64,000 nucleotides of DNA from Pseudomonadota bacterium (GTDB taxonomy: Bacteria > Pseudomonadota > Gammaproteobacteria > Steroidobacterales > Woeseiaceae), in assembly GCA_027621915.1 (NCBI GenBank), contig JAQCAD010000009.1, positions 1-64,000 of the forward strand, read 5' to 3'. Position 1 is the stretch's first letter, and the number at the start of each line of letters is the position of its first letter. This document shows, piece after piece, positions 1 through 7,196 of the stretch. The notes beneath the pieces were generated by a model. The model was not told where the DNA came from and did not search any database. It saw nothing but the letters and a program-made list of their open reading frames with translations. The position numbers and the translations under genes are program-made.

Positions 1-792
1 GTTGTGGCTCTCGTCGCGGACGACGAAGACCGACTCTTCGCGTTGTCCTGGCGTCAGGTCATGGTGGTCAATCAGTATTACCTCGCCGCCGTGTGACGGA
101 ATGACCTGTCCGTCGAGCGCGTAGTATTCAGCTTCGGCGATGGCGTCGAGCTGTCCCGCGTCGAACTCCTCGTAGAGTTGAGCAAAAGTCTCGGTCGTTC
201 TTACGATGACGGCATCCGGCGCACGTTGACTGACGTCACGTTCGGCCGCCATGCCGGAAACGACGCCGACGGTCTGACCGACGAAATCGTTGATGTGCTC
301 GTAGCGCCCCTCGTCTTCGGGGTGAATACGCAGCGCCCGTCGTTCGTAGAGGAACGGCGCGGAAAACGTCGCTCCTGCATGCGCGCGATCGGGAAAGCTC
401 GCGACATTTGTCGCGACCAGGTCGACTTCATCACGGCTGGCGAGCAGCCACGACTCATTGAAAGGAACGACTACCCAGGAGATCGCCAACTCGCGCTCGG
501 CGGCGAACTGCTCGACGTATCGTCTGATCCAGAGCTGCGGATCGTACGCGTTGGTGGGGGCGCCCGATGTCACCGCGACAGTGAGCACGCCTGGTTGGAG
601 CGACTCGATTTGCTGATCGCCAGCGCACCCGGTTGGAACGATCGACGCTCCCAGAATCGCCACGCTGGCGACGATACGCAGCATGGGGGCGGACGCGATA
701 CACAGGCATCTGGCGAGGGTCATGGCCAAAACAATCCAGCTCAGACCGGGTAATTCATCTAATCGCAGTATCGAAAAGCGGCGGAACAACAT
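1..792 (-). CDS. Partial family 3 solute-binding lipoprotein (runs off left edge)
   Basis: Reading leftwards, the frame is open to the window edge, so the C-terminus is missing. The mature part begins with 'LQPGVLTVAV' and contains an alternating pattern typical of bacterial extracellular solute-binding proteins family 3 (SBP_bac_3): a first lobe ending near 'FSAPFLYERRAL', then 'LYEEFDAGQLDAIAEAE' in the second lobe. The same fold forms the N-terminal domain of MltF-type lytic transglycosylases, so either identity is possible. Three in-frame ATGs exist, at 792, 723 and 684. The one at 684 gives a clean lipoprotein signal (MLRIVASVAILGASIVPTGC) and is attractive biologically. The one at 792 lies 5 bp after the bactofilin stop and has a weak purine stretch before it. 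Family is moderately sure; ligand is unknown. Confidence 0.65.
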   Translation of the reverse strand, partial: MLFRRFSILRLDELPGLSWIVLAMTLARCLCIASAPMLRIVASVAILGASIVPTGCAGDQQIESLQPGVLTVAVTSGAPTNAYDPQLWIRRYVEQFAAERELAISWVVVPFNESWLLASRDEVDLVATNVASFPDRAHAGATFSAPFLYERRALRIHPEDEGRYEHINDFVGQTVGVVSGMAAERDVSQRAPDAVIVRTTETFAQLYEEFDAGQLDAIAEAEYYALDGQVIPSHGGEVILIDHHDLTPGQREESVFVVRDESHN

Positions 793-797
793 AGCTC

Positions 798-1271
798 TTA
801 CGCCGACTTGTTTTCTGCTTCAGCATACGATTCATCGCTAGCTTCCGGTTTGGGCGCGATCTTCAGTGGTGACTGCTTCACCATCTCAATCTTGCCATTG
901 AAGCGAGCCCCGTCCGCCATAACAAGCCGCGCGCAATAGATATTGCCGTTCACTATCGAGCCCTTTGCCAGCGACACCAATCCATCGCTATTGATATCGC
1001 CATCGAGCTGGCCTTCGACGAGAACCGAGCTTGCATGAATGTTCGCCGATACCTTGCCTTTGGTGCCGATCGTCAGGTTCTTCTTGTGGTGCGCAATAGT
1101 GCCCTCGATCGTGCCTTCGATTACCAGGTCCTCGTCTGCAGACAGTTCCCCCCTGAAGACCAGGGTTGGTCCAATGACAGACACGTTTTTTGAGCGAACG
1201 GGTGGTTGCTCACCGATTCGCAATGGCGGCGTTTGTTTCGAATTTTCGTCCTGCCGATCTTTCTGGAACAT
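798..1271 (-). CDS. Bactofilin 1
   Basis: Predicted 157-residue bactofilin (polymer-forming cytoskeletal protein, DUF583/PF04519). Bactofilins polymerise without nucleotide into filaments that scaffold cell-shape and envelope proteins. The central region (roughly residues 30-130) shows the right-handed beta-helix signature of short repeats: 'GELSADEDLVIEG', 'NLTIGTKGKVSANI', 'VLVEGQLDGDI', 'GLVSLAKGSIVNGNI'. The flanking tails are charged and disordered, as is usual. I place the start at ATG 1271 because GAGG lies 7 bases upstream; an upstream TTG at 1277 sits too close to that site. A second bactofilin lies immediately upstream on the same strand (54-60 bp gap) and a solute-binding lipoprotein follows within 5 bp, so the three may share a transcript. 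Confidence 0.9.
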   Translation of the reverse strand: MFQKDRQDENSKQTPPLRIGEQPPVRSKNVSVIGPTLVFRGELSADEDLVIEGTIEGTIAHHKKNLTIGTKGKVSANIHASSVLVEGQLDGDINSDGLVSLAKGSIVNGNIYCARLVMADGARFNGKIEMVKQSPLKIAPKPEASDESYAEAENKSA

Positions 1272-1330
1272 AATCAATCCTCGGAATCCGCGTTATGCAG
1301 TCGATAGCGGTGGCTGCCCGCACCACAGGC

Positions 1331-1765
1331 TCAAGAGTACTCCAGATCTGTACGAGTGGCACTTTCACCGGACGAAATTTGACCGATGAAACGTGCGCCT
1401 TCCTCGACATGCAGGCAGCCGCAATTGATATTGCCACGGACATCCGACCCGTTTGCCAGTGTGACTTTGCCTTCACTGAAAATGTCGCCAGTGAGTTGCC
1501 CAAAAACGACAACTGTGGGCGCATCGATGTTGCCTTCCACTCGAGCGTGTTCACTGATCGTCAGATGCTGTTGGTGGTGCGCCATAGCGCACTCGAGAAA
1601 TCCGTCAATTACCAGGCCTTCTGCCGGTGACAATTTGTGCTTGACGAACCACGTGGACGCGATGACCGACACGTGCCTGCGTGGGATTTGTAACTGTTGG
1701 ATATTTTCGGACGAAGACGGGCGGTCCCGCCTGTCGTCGTCACGCGATCGTGAATATTTTGTCAT
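1331..1765 (-). CDS. Bactofilin 2 (diverged paralogue)
   Basis: Second bactofilin-family protein, about 144 residues, upstream of bactofilin 1 and on the same strand. The beta-helix core is recognisable and aligns repeat by repeat with its neighbour: 'LSPAEGLVIDGFLE', 'HLTISEHARVEGNI', 'VVVFGQLTGDI', 'KVTLANGSDVRGNI', 'LHVEEGARFIGQI'. Both copies carry an unusual 'AHHxxxLTI' segment, pointing to tandem duplication. The N-terminal tail is short, basic and rich in Arg/Asp/Ser. I chose ATG 1765 (MTKYSRSRDDD); an in-frame ATG at 1855 would add 30 residues with no resemblance to the family. The pair may co-polymerise, as paired bactofilins do elsewhere; that is inference. Confidence 0.85.
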   Translation of the reverse strand: MTKYSRSRDDDRRDRPSSSENIQQLQIPRRHVSVIASTWFVKHKLSPAEGLVIDGFLECAMAHHQQHLTISEHARVEGNIDAPTVVVFGQLTGDIFSEGKVTLANGSDVRGNINCGCLHVEEGARFIGQISSGESATRTDLEYS

Positions 1766-1908
1766 ACGAACTCGTACCTGCTGCGTTTCGTGCAAGAGAC
1801 AAGTTATCAGATTTTTTTCCCTTTTAATGGCCACAATCAATAGATCTGACACCATTAAGCCGAGCGGGGCGATATCCGGACAATGTAACGATCACAGGCT
1901 ACAGAAAA

Positions 1909-1960
1909 ACATGTCCATGTTCGTTGACATGTTCTGATATGTCCATTAGTCTCGACATAT
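1909..1960 (+). promoter_or_regulatory. arsR promoter with two tandem operators
   Basis: Two inverted repeats of identical architecture lie in series. The first is ACATGTC, 10-nt spacer, GACATGT (1909-1932). The second is ATATGTC, 10-nt spacer, GACATAT (1937-1960). Their centres are 28 bp apart. A perfect -35 hexamer TTGACA (1924-1929) overlaps the first repeat, and a weak -10 TAGTCT (1947-1952, 17-bp spacing) sits in the second. The predicted transcription start falls on or beside the A of the arsR ATG (1959), which is itself inside operator 2. This fits ArsR-type autorepression. Confidence 0.75.
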
Positions 1961-2333
1961 GGATATACAAGAAGCGATTATCATGTTCGATGCGCTCTCC
2001 CAGGAAACTCGCCTGAGCGCATTCCATCTGTTGGTGGTTGCCGGCCCTGATGGGCTGGCGGCAGGCGTGCTGAGTGAGGAACTCGGGACACCACATAACA
2101 CCATGTCTTTTCATCTTAATCACCTGTCAAACGCGGGGATTGTTTCATCGCGCAAAGACGGGCGCTCGGTAATCTATTCAGCGAACTTCAAAGTAATGCG
2201 AGATCTGATCGGCTTCATGGTCAGGGATTGTTGCAGCGCTGATTTCGCCAGTATTCGCGAGGACAAGAGAACCGGGTCTTCGGTCATTGAACTTGCCAGT
2301 TGTTGTGAACCCAAATCCAAAACTAAAAGGTAA
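1959..2333 (+). CDS. arsR: ArsR-family metalloregulator
   Basis: A 124-residue SmtB/ArsR winged-helix repressor. The family signature is clear: 'ALSQETRLSAFHLLVVAGPDGLAAGVLSEELG' followed by the recognition region 'TMSFHLNHLSNAGIVSSRKDGRSVIYSA'. The classical E. coli-type As(III) site (ELCVCDLC in helix 3) is absent. Instead vicinal cysteines occur at 91-92 and 115-116 in the C-terminal tail, like the C-terminal As(III) site known in Acidithiobacillus ArsR. It would repress the operon until trivalent arsenic binds. The next gene starts 5 bp downstream. There is no Shine-Dalgarno sequence before ATG 1959, and the promoter geometry predicts a leaderless message. A start at 1983 would delete conserved N-terminal residues. 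Confidence 0.92.
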   Translation: MDIQEAIIMFDALSQETRLSAFHLLVVAGPDGLAAGVLSEELGTPHNTMSFHLNHLSNAGIVSSRKDGRSVIYSANFKVMRDLIGFMVRDCCSADFASIREDKRTGSSVIELASCCEPKSKTKR

Positions 2334-2338
2334 TTCCT

Positions 2339-2812
2339 ATGAAACGCATGCACATTCATGTTGGCGTTGAAAACCTGGACCAGAGTATCCGGTTTTACAA
2401 CGCGCTTTTTGGCGCGTCGCCCGCCAAATCCAAATCCGACTATGCGAAATGGATGCTGAACGATCCGCGCATCAACTTCGCAATCTCCACGCGGGCAGGA
2501 ACGAAAGGCGTCGATCATCTTGGTTTGCAGGTCGATGACGAAAGCGAAATGGCAGCACTTCGGGAACGGTTGAAGGACGCTGAAATGTCGGTCTTTGACG
2601 AAGGCGAGACCACCTGCTGCTATGCCCGATCCGACAAGGTCTGGGTGCAGGACCCTTCGGGCGTCGCGTGGGAAGCGTTCCAGACGATGGAAGATGTCCA
2701 GTTATTCTTCGAAGCCGCAGCGGCAACGGAAGAAGTGTGCTGCACGCCGGAAACCAAGGGCCAACCGGGTTGCTGCGTGCCATCGGAGAAAACCGCGGGC
2801 TGCTGTGGCTAG
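2339..2812 (+). CDS. arsI: ArsI-type VOC dioxygenase (C-As lyase family) with Cys-rich tail
   Basis: A 157-residue vicinal-oxygen-chelate protein of the ArsI/CadI family. ArsI is an Fe(II)-dependent dioxygenase that cleaves the C-As bond of trivalent methyl- or aryl-arsenicals. Visible family residues are His7 (or His5) in 'HIHVGV', His60 in 'VDHLGLQV', Glu112 in 'VAWEAF' as the iron ligands, and the substrate-binding pair Cys93-Cys94 in 'TTCCYARSDKVWVQDPSG'. The C-terminal 25 residues add three further CC pairs (134-135, 145-146, 155-156), an unusual extension that may bind As(III) or hand it on. The gene lies between arsR and arsC, 5 bp after arsR. Its stop TAG overlaps the GTG of arsC by one base, implying translational coupling. 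Assignment to ArsI rather than a general CadI homologue rests on the CC pair and context. Confidence 0.85.
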   Translation: MKRMHIHVGVENLDQSIRFYNALFGASPAKSKSDYAKWMLNDPRINFAISTRAGTKGVDHLGLQVDDESEMAALRERLKDAEMSVFDEGETTCCYARSDKVWVQDPSGVAWEAFQTMEDVQLFFEAAAATEEVCCTPETKGQPGCCVPSEKTAGCCG

Positions 2813-3237
2813 TGAAAAAAGTCCTTGTACTTTGCACGGGTAATTCCTGTCGCTCGGTCATGGCGGAAGCACTGATTAACCAGCTGGGGGAGGGCAGACT
2901 CGAAGCGGTGAGCGCCGGCAGCCACCCTGCGGGACACATTCATCCGAAGGCGATCGAAACATTGCAGCGTCACGGCATTGATATTGGTACGCCGCGCAGT
3001 AAATCCTGGGACGAGTTCGCCGGTGAAAGTTTTGACTTGGTGATCACCGTTTGCGATGAAGCAGCCAGCGAGACTTGCCCGGTCTTTCGGGGCAGAAACG
3101 AAAGGCGGCACTGCAGTACGCCGGATCCGGCGAAAGCCGATGGGTCAGAAGAAAAGGTCAATCGTGCTTTTGACGGGGCGTTTCAAATGCTGAAGACGCG
3201 TATTGAAACGGAATTTCACTGTCCCTGTAAAGGTTGA
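2812..3237 (+). CDS. arsC: Arsenate reductase, low-molecular-weight phosphatase type
   Basis: A 141-residue arsenate reductase of the LMW protein-tyrosine-phosphatase fold. It converts As(V) to As(III). The P-loop 'CTGNSCRS' (Cys8 to Ser15) is at the N-terminus. Two more cysteines, Cys81 and Cys89 in 'TVCDEAASETCP', occupy the spacing of the redox cascade of thioredoxin-coupled ArsC proteins, and 'DPAKADG' carries the general acid Asp105. I chose GTG 2812, one base overlapping the arsI stop; the first in-frame ATG upstream (2668) would start deep inside arsI. No arsenite efflux gene (arsB or ACR3) follows, so export must be encoded elsewhere. It is followed by 48 bp and then the hydantoinase gene. 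Confidence 0.93.
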   Translation: MKKVLVLCTGNSCRSVMAEALINQLGEGRLEAVSAGSHPAGHIHPKAIETLQRHGIDIGTPRSKSWDEFAGESFDLVITVCDEAASETCPVFRGRNERRHCSTPDPAKADGSEEKVNRAFDGAFQMLKTRIETEFHCPCKG

Positions 3238-3270
3238 TCAATTCCTCACTGTCCCTCCAAATCCAACCAT

Positions 3271-3286
3271 TGCTACAATCGACCCA
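3271..3286 (+). promoter_or_regulatory. Extended -10 promoter for hydantoinase gene
   Basis: TGC followed by TACAAT (3274-3279) forms an extended -10 element, with no recognisable -35. Six bases separate it from ATG 3286, so transcription should begin on the start codon. No Shine-Dalgarno sequence is present, which agrees with leaderless translation. Confidence 0.5.
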
Positions 3287-4701
3287 TGAATAAGACATTG
3301 ATCAAGGGTGGCCGGATCGTCACCGCCGTCGACGACTACGTGGGTGACATCCTGCTGGAAAACGGGCGAGTCGAGGCGATTGGACGTTCGCTAAAGGTAC
3401 CGGATGCCGAAGTCCATGACGCCAGCGGGCAGCTCATCATCCCCGGCGGTGTCGATGTGCATGTGCATATGGAAACGCCGATGGGCAATGGCGTGGAGAC
3501 CTGCGACACATTTGAGACCGGCACCAAATCCGCGGCATTCGGCGGCACGACCACGATCCTCGATTTTGCCCAGCAGTTCAAAGGCGAGTCGCCCAAGGCA
3601 GCGCTGGACCGGCGCCTGGCATCAGCGGAACCGCAGTGCTGCATCGACTATGGCTTCCATTCGATTCTGACCGATGTCAGCAAGTCGGCACTTAGCGAGC
3701 TGCCTGATCTCGTCAACAACGACGGCGTGTCGAGCGTCAAGCTCTACATGGCCTACCCGGATGTACTGATGGTCGACGATGCCGATATTTATCGCACCAT
3801 GCGCAAGCTCGGCGATCATGGTGGCATGGTTAACCTGCACGCAGAGAACGGCGTAATCATTCAGGCGCTGATCGAAGAGGCGCTGGCACAGGGCAATACA
3901 TCACCGAAGTACCATCAGCTCACCCGTCCACAGTTGATGGAAGGCGAGGCCACGCACCGCGTCATCCGCATAGCCGAACTGGCCGAGGTGCCGGTTTATA
4001 TTGTGCATCTCTCGGCGAAAGAGGCGCTCGATGCGGTCGTCGAGGCGCGCGACAGGGGCGTTTCCGCATTTGCCGAAACCTGCCCGCATTACCTGTTCCT
4101 GGACAACTCGGAATACGACCGTCCCGGCTTTGACAGCGCGCGATTCGTAATGACGCCGCCGCTACGCGACCGCGAATGCCAGGGCGCTTTGTGGCGTGGC
4201 CTGAAATTCGACGACTTGCAAATCGTCTCCACCGATCATTGCCCGTTCTGTTTTAACGAGAAAGCGCACGGCATCCTGAAGTCGAAACAACTCGGCAAAG
4301 ATGATTTCTCGAAGATTCCGAATGGCGCGCCTGGCGTTGAGTTTCGGCTGCCGCTCTTGTTCGATGGCGGCGTCAGGGCGGGACGTATCAACCTGAATCG
4401 ATTCGTCCAACTCGTTTCAACGGCACCGGCCAAAATGTTCGGCATGTTCCCGCGCAAGGGAACGATTGCCGTAGGTAGCGACGCCGATATCGTGCTATTC
4501 GACCCGGAAGAAAAACACACGTTGGGTGCGAATACGCACCACTCGAACGTTGACTATTCGATGTTCGAAGGTCGCGAGGTAACCGGCAAAGTGAAAAAAG
4601 TATTTTCGCGTGGCCGGCTGATCGTCAATGGCGACCAGTGGCTGGGGCGCGCCGGGATGGGGCAGTACCTCAAGCGCGGGGCATCCGGCCGGATCCTCTA
4701 G
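3286..4701 (+). CDS. D-hydantoinase / dihydropyrimidinase
   Basis: A 471-residue cytosolic cyclic amidohydrolase that opens 5- or 6-membered cyclic diamides (dihydropyrimidines, hydantoins) to N-carbamoyl amino acids. The binuclear metal site is complete: HxH in 'DVHVHME', the carbamylated lysine in 'SSVKLYMAYP', histidines in 'NLHAENG' and 'YIVHLSAKEA', and the catalytic Asp in 'VSTDHCPF'. Length matches the family (about 460-480). The preceding arsC gene ends 48 bp earlier, but a separate promoter with an extended -10 suggests independent expression. No carbamoylase or other pyrimidine-degradation gene is adjacent, so the physiological substrate is undefined. Downstream lies an intergenic repeat and a convergent gene. 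Confidence 0.92.
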   Translation: MNKTLIKGGRIVTAVDDYVGDILLENGRVEAIGRSLKVPDAEVHDASGQLIIPGGVDVHVHMETPMGNGVETCDTFETGTKSAAFGGTTTILDFAQQFKGESPKAALDRRLASAEPQCCIDYGFHSILTDVSKSALSELPDLVNNDGVSSVKLYMAYPDVLMVDDADIYRTMRKLGDHGGMVNLHAENGVIIQALIEEALAQGNTSPKYHQLTRPQLMEGEATHRVIRIAELAEVPVYIVHLSAKEALDAVVEARDRGVSAFAETCPHYLFLDNSEYDRPGFDSARFVMTPPLRDRECQGALWRGLKFDDLQIVSTDHCPFCFNEKAHGILKSKQLGKDDFSKIPNGAPGVEFRLPLLFDGGVRAGRINLNRFVQLVSTAPAKMFGMFPRKGTIAVGSDADIVLFDPEEKHTLGANTHHSNVDYSMFEGREVTGKVKKVFSRGRLIVNGDQWLGRAGMGQYLKRGASGRIL

Positions 4702-4851
4702 AGAACTTCTGATCCATTCCTCATTGCGAGGCACGAAGCGACGACGCAATCTCTCAGATTGTGTTTCAGGACCTAAGGATTGATTCGCAATGCCCGCGAT
4801 GACCAGGGGGAAGTAACTTGTGGTTAGCGACACTGCCCCCTGTTTTTCTTT
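4702..4851. repeat. REP-like intergenic repeat between convergent genes
   Basis: The spacer between the hydantoinase gene and the convergent methyltransferase gene carries CATTGCGAGGCACGAAGCGA followed shortly by CGCAATCTC (about 4722-4754), and then an inverted-sense match CGCAATGCCCGCGATGACC (about 4788-4807). Such 'TTGCGAGG..CGAAGCGA..GCAATCTC' blocks are widespread palindromic repeats in gammaproteobacterial intergenic regions. It can fold into a stem and may act as a bidirectional transcription end. Only one copy is present in this window. Confidence 0.6.
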
Positions 4852-5727
4852 TCAGCGCGCCGGTCTGCGAAATTTCAGGGCCATGCGATCTGATTCCCCA
4901 ATCTTTCGGTATTTTTCCTTGTCCGCGTCGCTGGCATCCAGATCCGGCGGCAACGTCCACACGCCATTCGGGTGATCGTGTGTGTCCTTCGGGTTACGAA
5001 GGTGGTCCGATCGGGCCACAAACTCGAATCCTGCCGCCTTCGCCAAAGCGATGACCCGTTCTTCCGATACATAACCGTTGCCGGCCGCCGGATCTTCCGT
5101 TTTGGGGTCCGGCCAGCGATGTTCAACAACGCCGAGTACGCCGCCAGGCTTAAGCACACGGAACATTTCTTTAAATGTCGAGATTGCACCGGCGTCCCCG
5201 CCTGCTCCGGGCTCAACCCAGTTGTGCACATTGCGGAACGTGACCACCATGTCGGCCGAGGCCAGAGGTGCGATCGGCTCACCGCCGGGTTCCGATATTG
5301 TCGTTACGACAACCTGGTTGTAGACATCGGGTGTTGCAGCCAGTTTCCCGAGAAATCCAGCCACGCTGCGACGTTCGTAGCCGCCGCCATTCATACTGTA
5401 GTGCGGCGCGTACAGTTTGCCGCTGTCACGCACTGCCGGTGCCAGGATTTCGGTATACCAGCCGCCACCCGGTGAAAATTCAACGACCGTCATATCGCTC
5501 CTGAAACCAAAAAATGTCAGTGTTTCTTTTGGTCGTCGATACTGATCACGTGCCCGGTTGGCATCGCTTCGATGGCTTCCTTTGATAGCCGCGTCAATCG
5601 CGGCGTTCGTTTTGTCATCGAGACCATGATGATCTGCATGACTGATCATTGGCGCCAGGGTGGCTGCAATCACCAGGATGGTTAGCGCGCAGACGCGATT
5701 CAGACGGTTAGTCTTTGTAAGATACAT
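4852..5727 (-). CDS. Exported class I SAM-methyltransferase-like protein
   Basis: A 291-residue protein whose first ~31 residues form a signal peptide (hydrophobic 'VCALTILVIAATLAPMISHA'). The mature part has a class I methyltransferase fold: motif I 'MTVVEFSPGGGWYTEILAP' and a later 'MFRVLKPGGVLGVVEH' resembling motif VI. 'VVTFRNVHNWV' occupies the motif IV region. SAM is not thought to be available in the periplasm, so an exported member is puzzling. Such exported proteins recur in Gammaproteobacteria and are annotated only by fold. It may bind another ligand or be anchored facing inward. It is convergent with the hydantoinase gene and 207 bp upstream lies the end of a DUF6152 gene on the same strand. 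Shine-Dalgarno GCGAGG precedes the ATG. Confidence 0.78.
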   Translation of the reverse strand: MYLTKTNRLNRVCALTILVIAATLAPMISHADHHGLDDKTNAAIDAAIKGSHRSDANRARDQYRRPKETLTFFGFRSDMTVVEFSPGGGWYTEILAPAVRDSGKLYAPHYSMNGGGYERRSVAGFLGKLAATPDVYNQVVVTTISEPGGEPIAPLASADMVVTFRNVHNWVEPGAGGDAGAISTFKEMFRVLKPGGVLGVVEHRWPDPKTEDPAAGNGYVSEERVIALAKAAGFEFVARSDHLRNPKDTHDHPNGVWTLPPDLDASDADKEKYRKIGESDRMALKFRRPAR

Positions 5728-5934
5728 AGAGCCTCGCAGAAAATTCGTTAGGTTATCGATACAGGTTCAGCGTGAATTATGCAGAAAATATCGTCACGCG
5801 GCCATCTCCGTCGAGGTGGACTGAGGCAAAACCCGGGGTGAACCATGAATTTTCTGTGCGGTTAACAGGCTTTGACTCTTGTTACAGCGACTTTGCGCTG
5901 ATCAGCAAGATGAAAATTCAATTTCGAAAACAGG

Positions 5935-6996
5935 TCAACGCACCTGCTGATCCTCTTCGCACTTGTAAGCGCCGACGGTAATCTCCGGGCGCCAGTCCCA
6001 GTGGCGACGCAACTGGAGCGACGTCGGGAAGGTGTTGGGATCCGTTACGGTGAGCGTGTAGTCCAACCGATTCCCGCCGTCGGCTGGGCTGAACCGTTCA
6101 AGCAGGTACAGAGCCGCACTGAACGGCGTGCCATGATCATCGAACCGCTCGGGTTCCAGCCGTGATGTCTCGATGACCAGCGTGTCCCCTTCCCACCGAC
6201 CTGTTGAATATCCAAGTGATGACATTTCCAGCGAGGGTGCTCGAGACGATTCATCCATGTGGATGATGCGCACGTTGTCGTCCTCTTCGAAGCGCTGCAG
6301 GATATCGTCGCCATCTCGAATGAATTCCATCGGCAATGGATTGGCCATGATGCGCGGCATGGTCCACTTCGTGCACCCGCGGAGTGCCTGATCACCCGCG
6401 TCATATTCGCGTCGTTGTGCCGTGGCGCTTTCGGTCAAAGGATAATTTCCGTCAAACATCTTCAGCCTGTCACTTGAGCGGTCGTCAATATTGGTGCTCC
6501 AGACCCGGAAAATGCCATCGGCACTGATCCTGGCTGCCGCTATGGTCTCGTTATCGTACTCGGCTTCAAGGATGCTGCCGGCATCGTTCGCCGAAAAATA
6601 GGGCAGCGATCCCGCAGTCAAAATAACTTCCTTGCCGTTCTTCAGAAGCATATTGCGGGCAAACATTTCGTGATCGGAACGGATGGAGGAGTCGCCCATG
6701 ATTTTAACGTGGTCGCCCGGCTGAACAAATTCGCGGGCAAGGCCTCGTGAACGCAGCACGCCAAGAGCGCCGGATTCAATGATCCAGGTGGTGACGTCGC
6801 CGGAATCATTTGCGACGTCGACTTCAAAGACGGTATGGGGATTTCGCCATCGGACGTTTCTAATTACGCCTTCGATTTCAATCAGTTTCTCCGGGTCGTA
6901 GAACCCTGCCACCGAATGATGCGCGAACGCCTCGTGCGCCGCGATGATCAGGCACGCGGACAGCGGTAAAAAATATCGGAACGTTTTTATGCACAT
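5935..6996 (-). CDS. Exported DUF6152-family protein
   Basis: A 353-residue secreted protein. Residues 1-25 are a signal peptide ending 'AHEAFA', immediately followed by 'HHSVAGFYDPEKLIEIEGVIRNV', the characteristic start of DUF6152 proteins, with a small beta-barrel-like segment to about residue 125 ('PGDHVKIMGDSSIRSDHEMFARNMLL'). The C-terminal half ('GYSTGRWEGDTLVIETSRLEP', 'LERFSPADGGNRLDYTLTVTDP') resembles a repeat seen in other exported DUF6152 proteins of gammaproteobacteria. No function is established. An AAGG Shine-Dalgarno sits before ATG 6996. Co-directional with the methyltransferase-like gene downstream across a 207-bp gap in which I see no gene. Confidence 0.75.
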   Translation of the reverse strand: MCIKTFRYFLPLSACLIIAAHEAFAHHSVAGFYDPEKLIEIEGVIRNVRWRNPHTVFEVDVANDSGDVTTWIIESGALGVLRSRGLAREFVQPGDHVKIMGDSSIRSDHEMFARNMLLKNGKEVILTAGSLPYFSANDAGSILEAEYDNETIAAARISADGIFRVWSTNIDDRSSDRLKMFDGNYPLTESATAQRREYDAGDQALRGCTKWTMPRIMANPLPMEFIRDGDDILQRFEEDDNVRIIHMDESSRAPSLEMSSLGYSTGRWEGDTLVIETSRLEPERFDDHGTPFSAALYLLERFSPADGGNRLDYTLTVTDPNTFPTSLQLRRHWDWRPEITVGAYKCEEDQQVR

Positions 6997-7151
6997 AGGG
7001 CCTTTCCAGGGAGAGTCGCTTTTCAGCCGGTCAGTAAGAGACTACTTGCGCATGACGGCATGAACAAGTGTCCGGAATGGTCTGGTCGAAGAGAGTACTA
7101 ATGAAATAGCAGGCAATGATTATGCAACTGTCGGTCTTTCCCGGACTGATC

Positions 7152-7157
7152 TAGAAT
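7152..7157 (+). promoter_or_regulatory. Putative -10 element of the SIMPL gene
   Basis: TAGAAT lies 39 bases before ATG 7197, with a GAGG-type ribosome site in between. No convincing -35 hexamer is seen at 17-bp spacing, so this is tentative. Confidence 0.3.
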
Positions 7158-7196
7158 CGGTATTGGTTTTATTGGCTGTGAATTCGAGGAACGAAT

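Noticed and set aside
178-753. A 191-codon open frame on the plus strand
   Set aside because: It is antisense to the solute-binding lipoprotein; its translation is Arg-rich with no fold signature, while the opposite strand has clear homology and a lipobox.
5772-5981. A 69-codon plus-strand frame in the spacer after the DUF6152 gene
   Set aside because: It overlaps the DUF6152 3' end, has no ribosome-binding site and no recognisable protein features.
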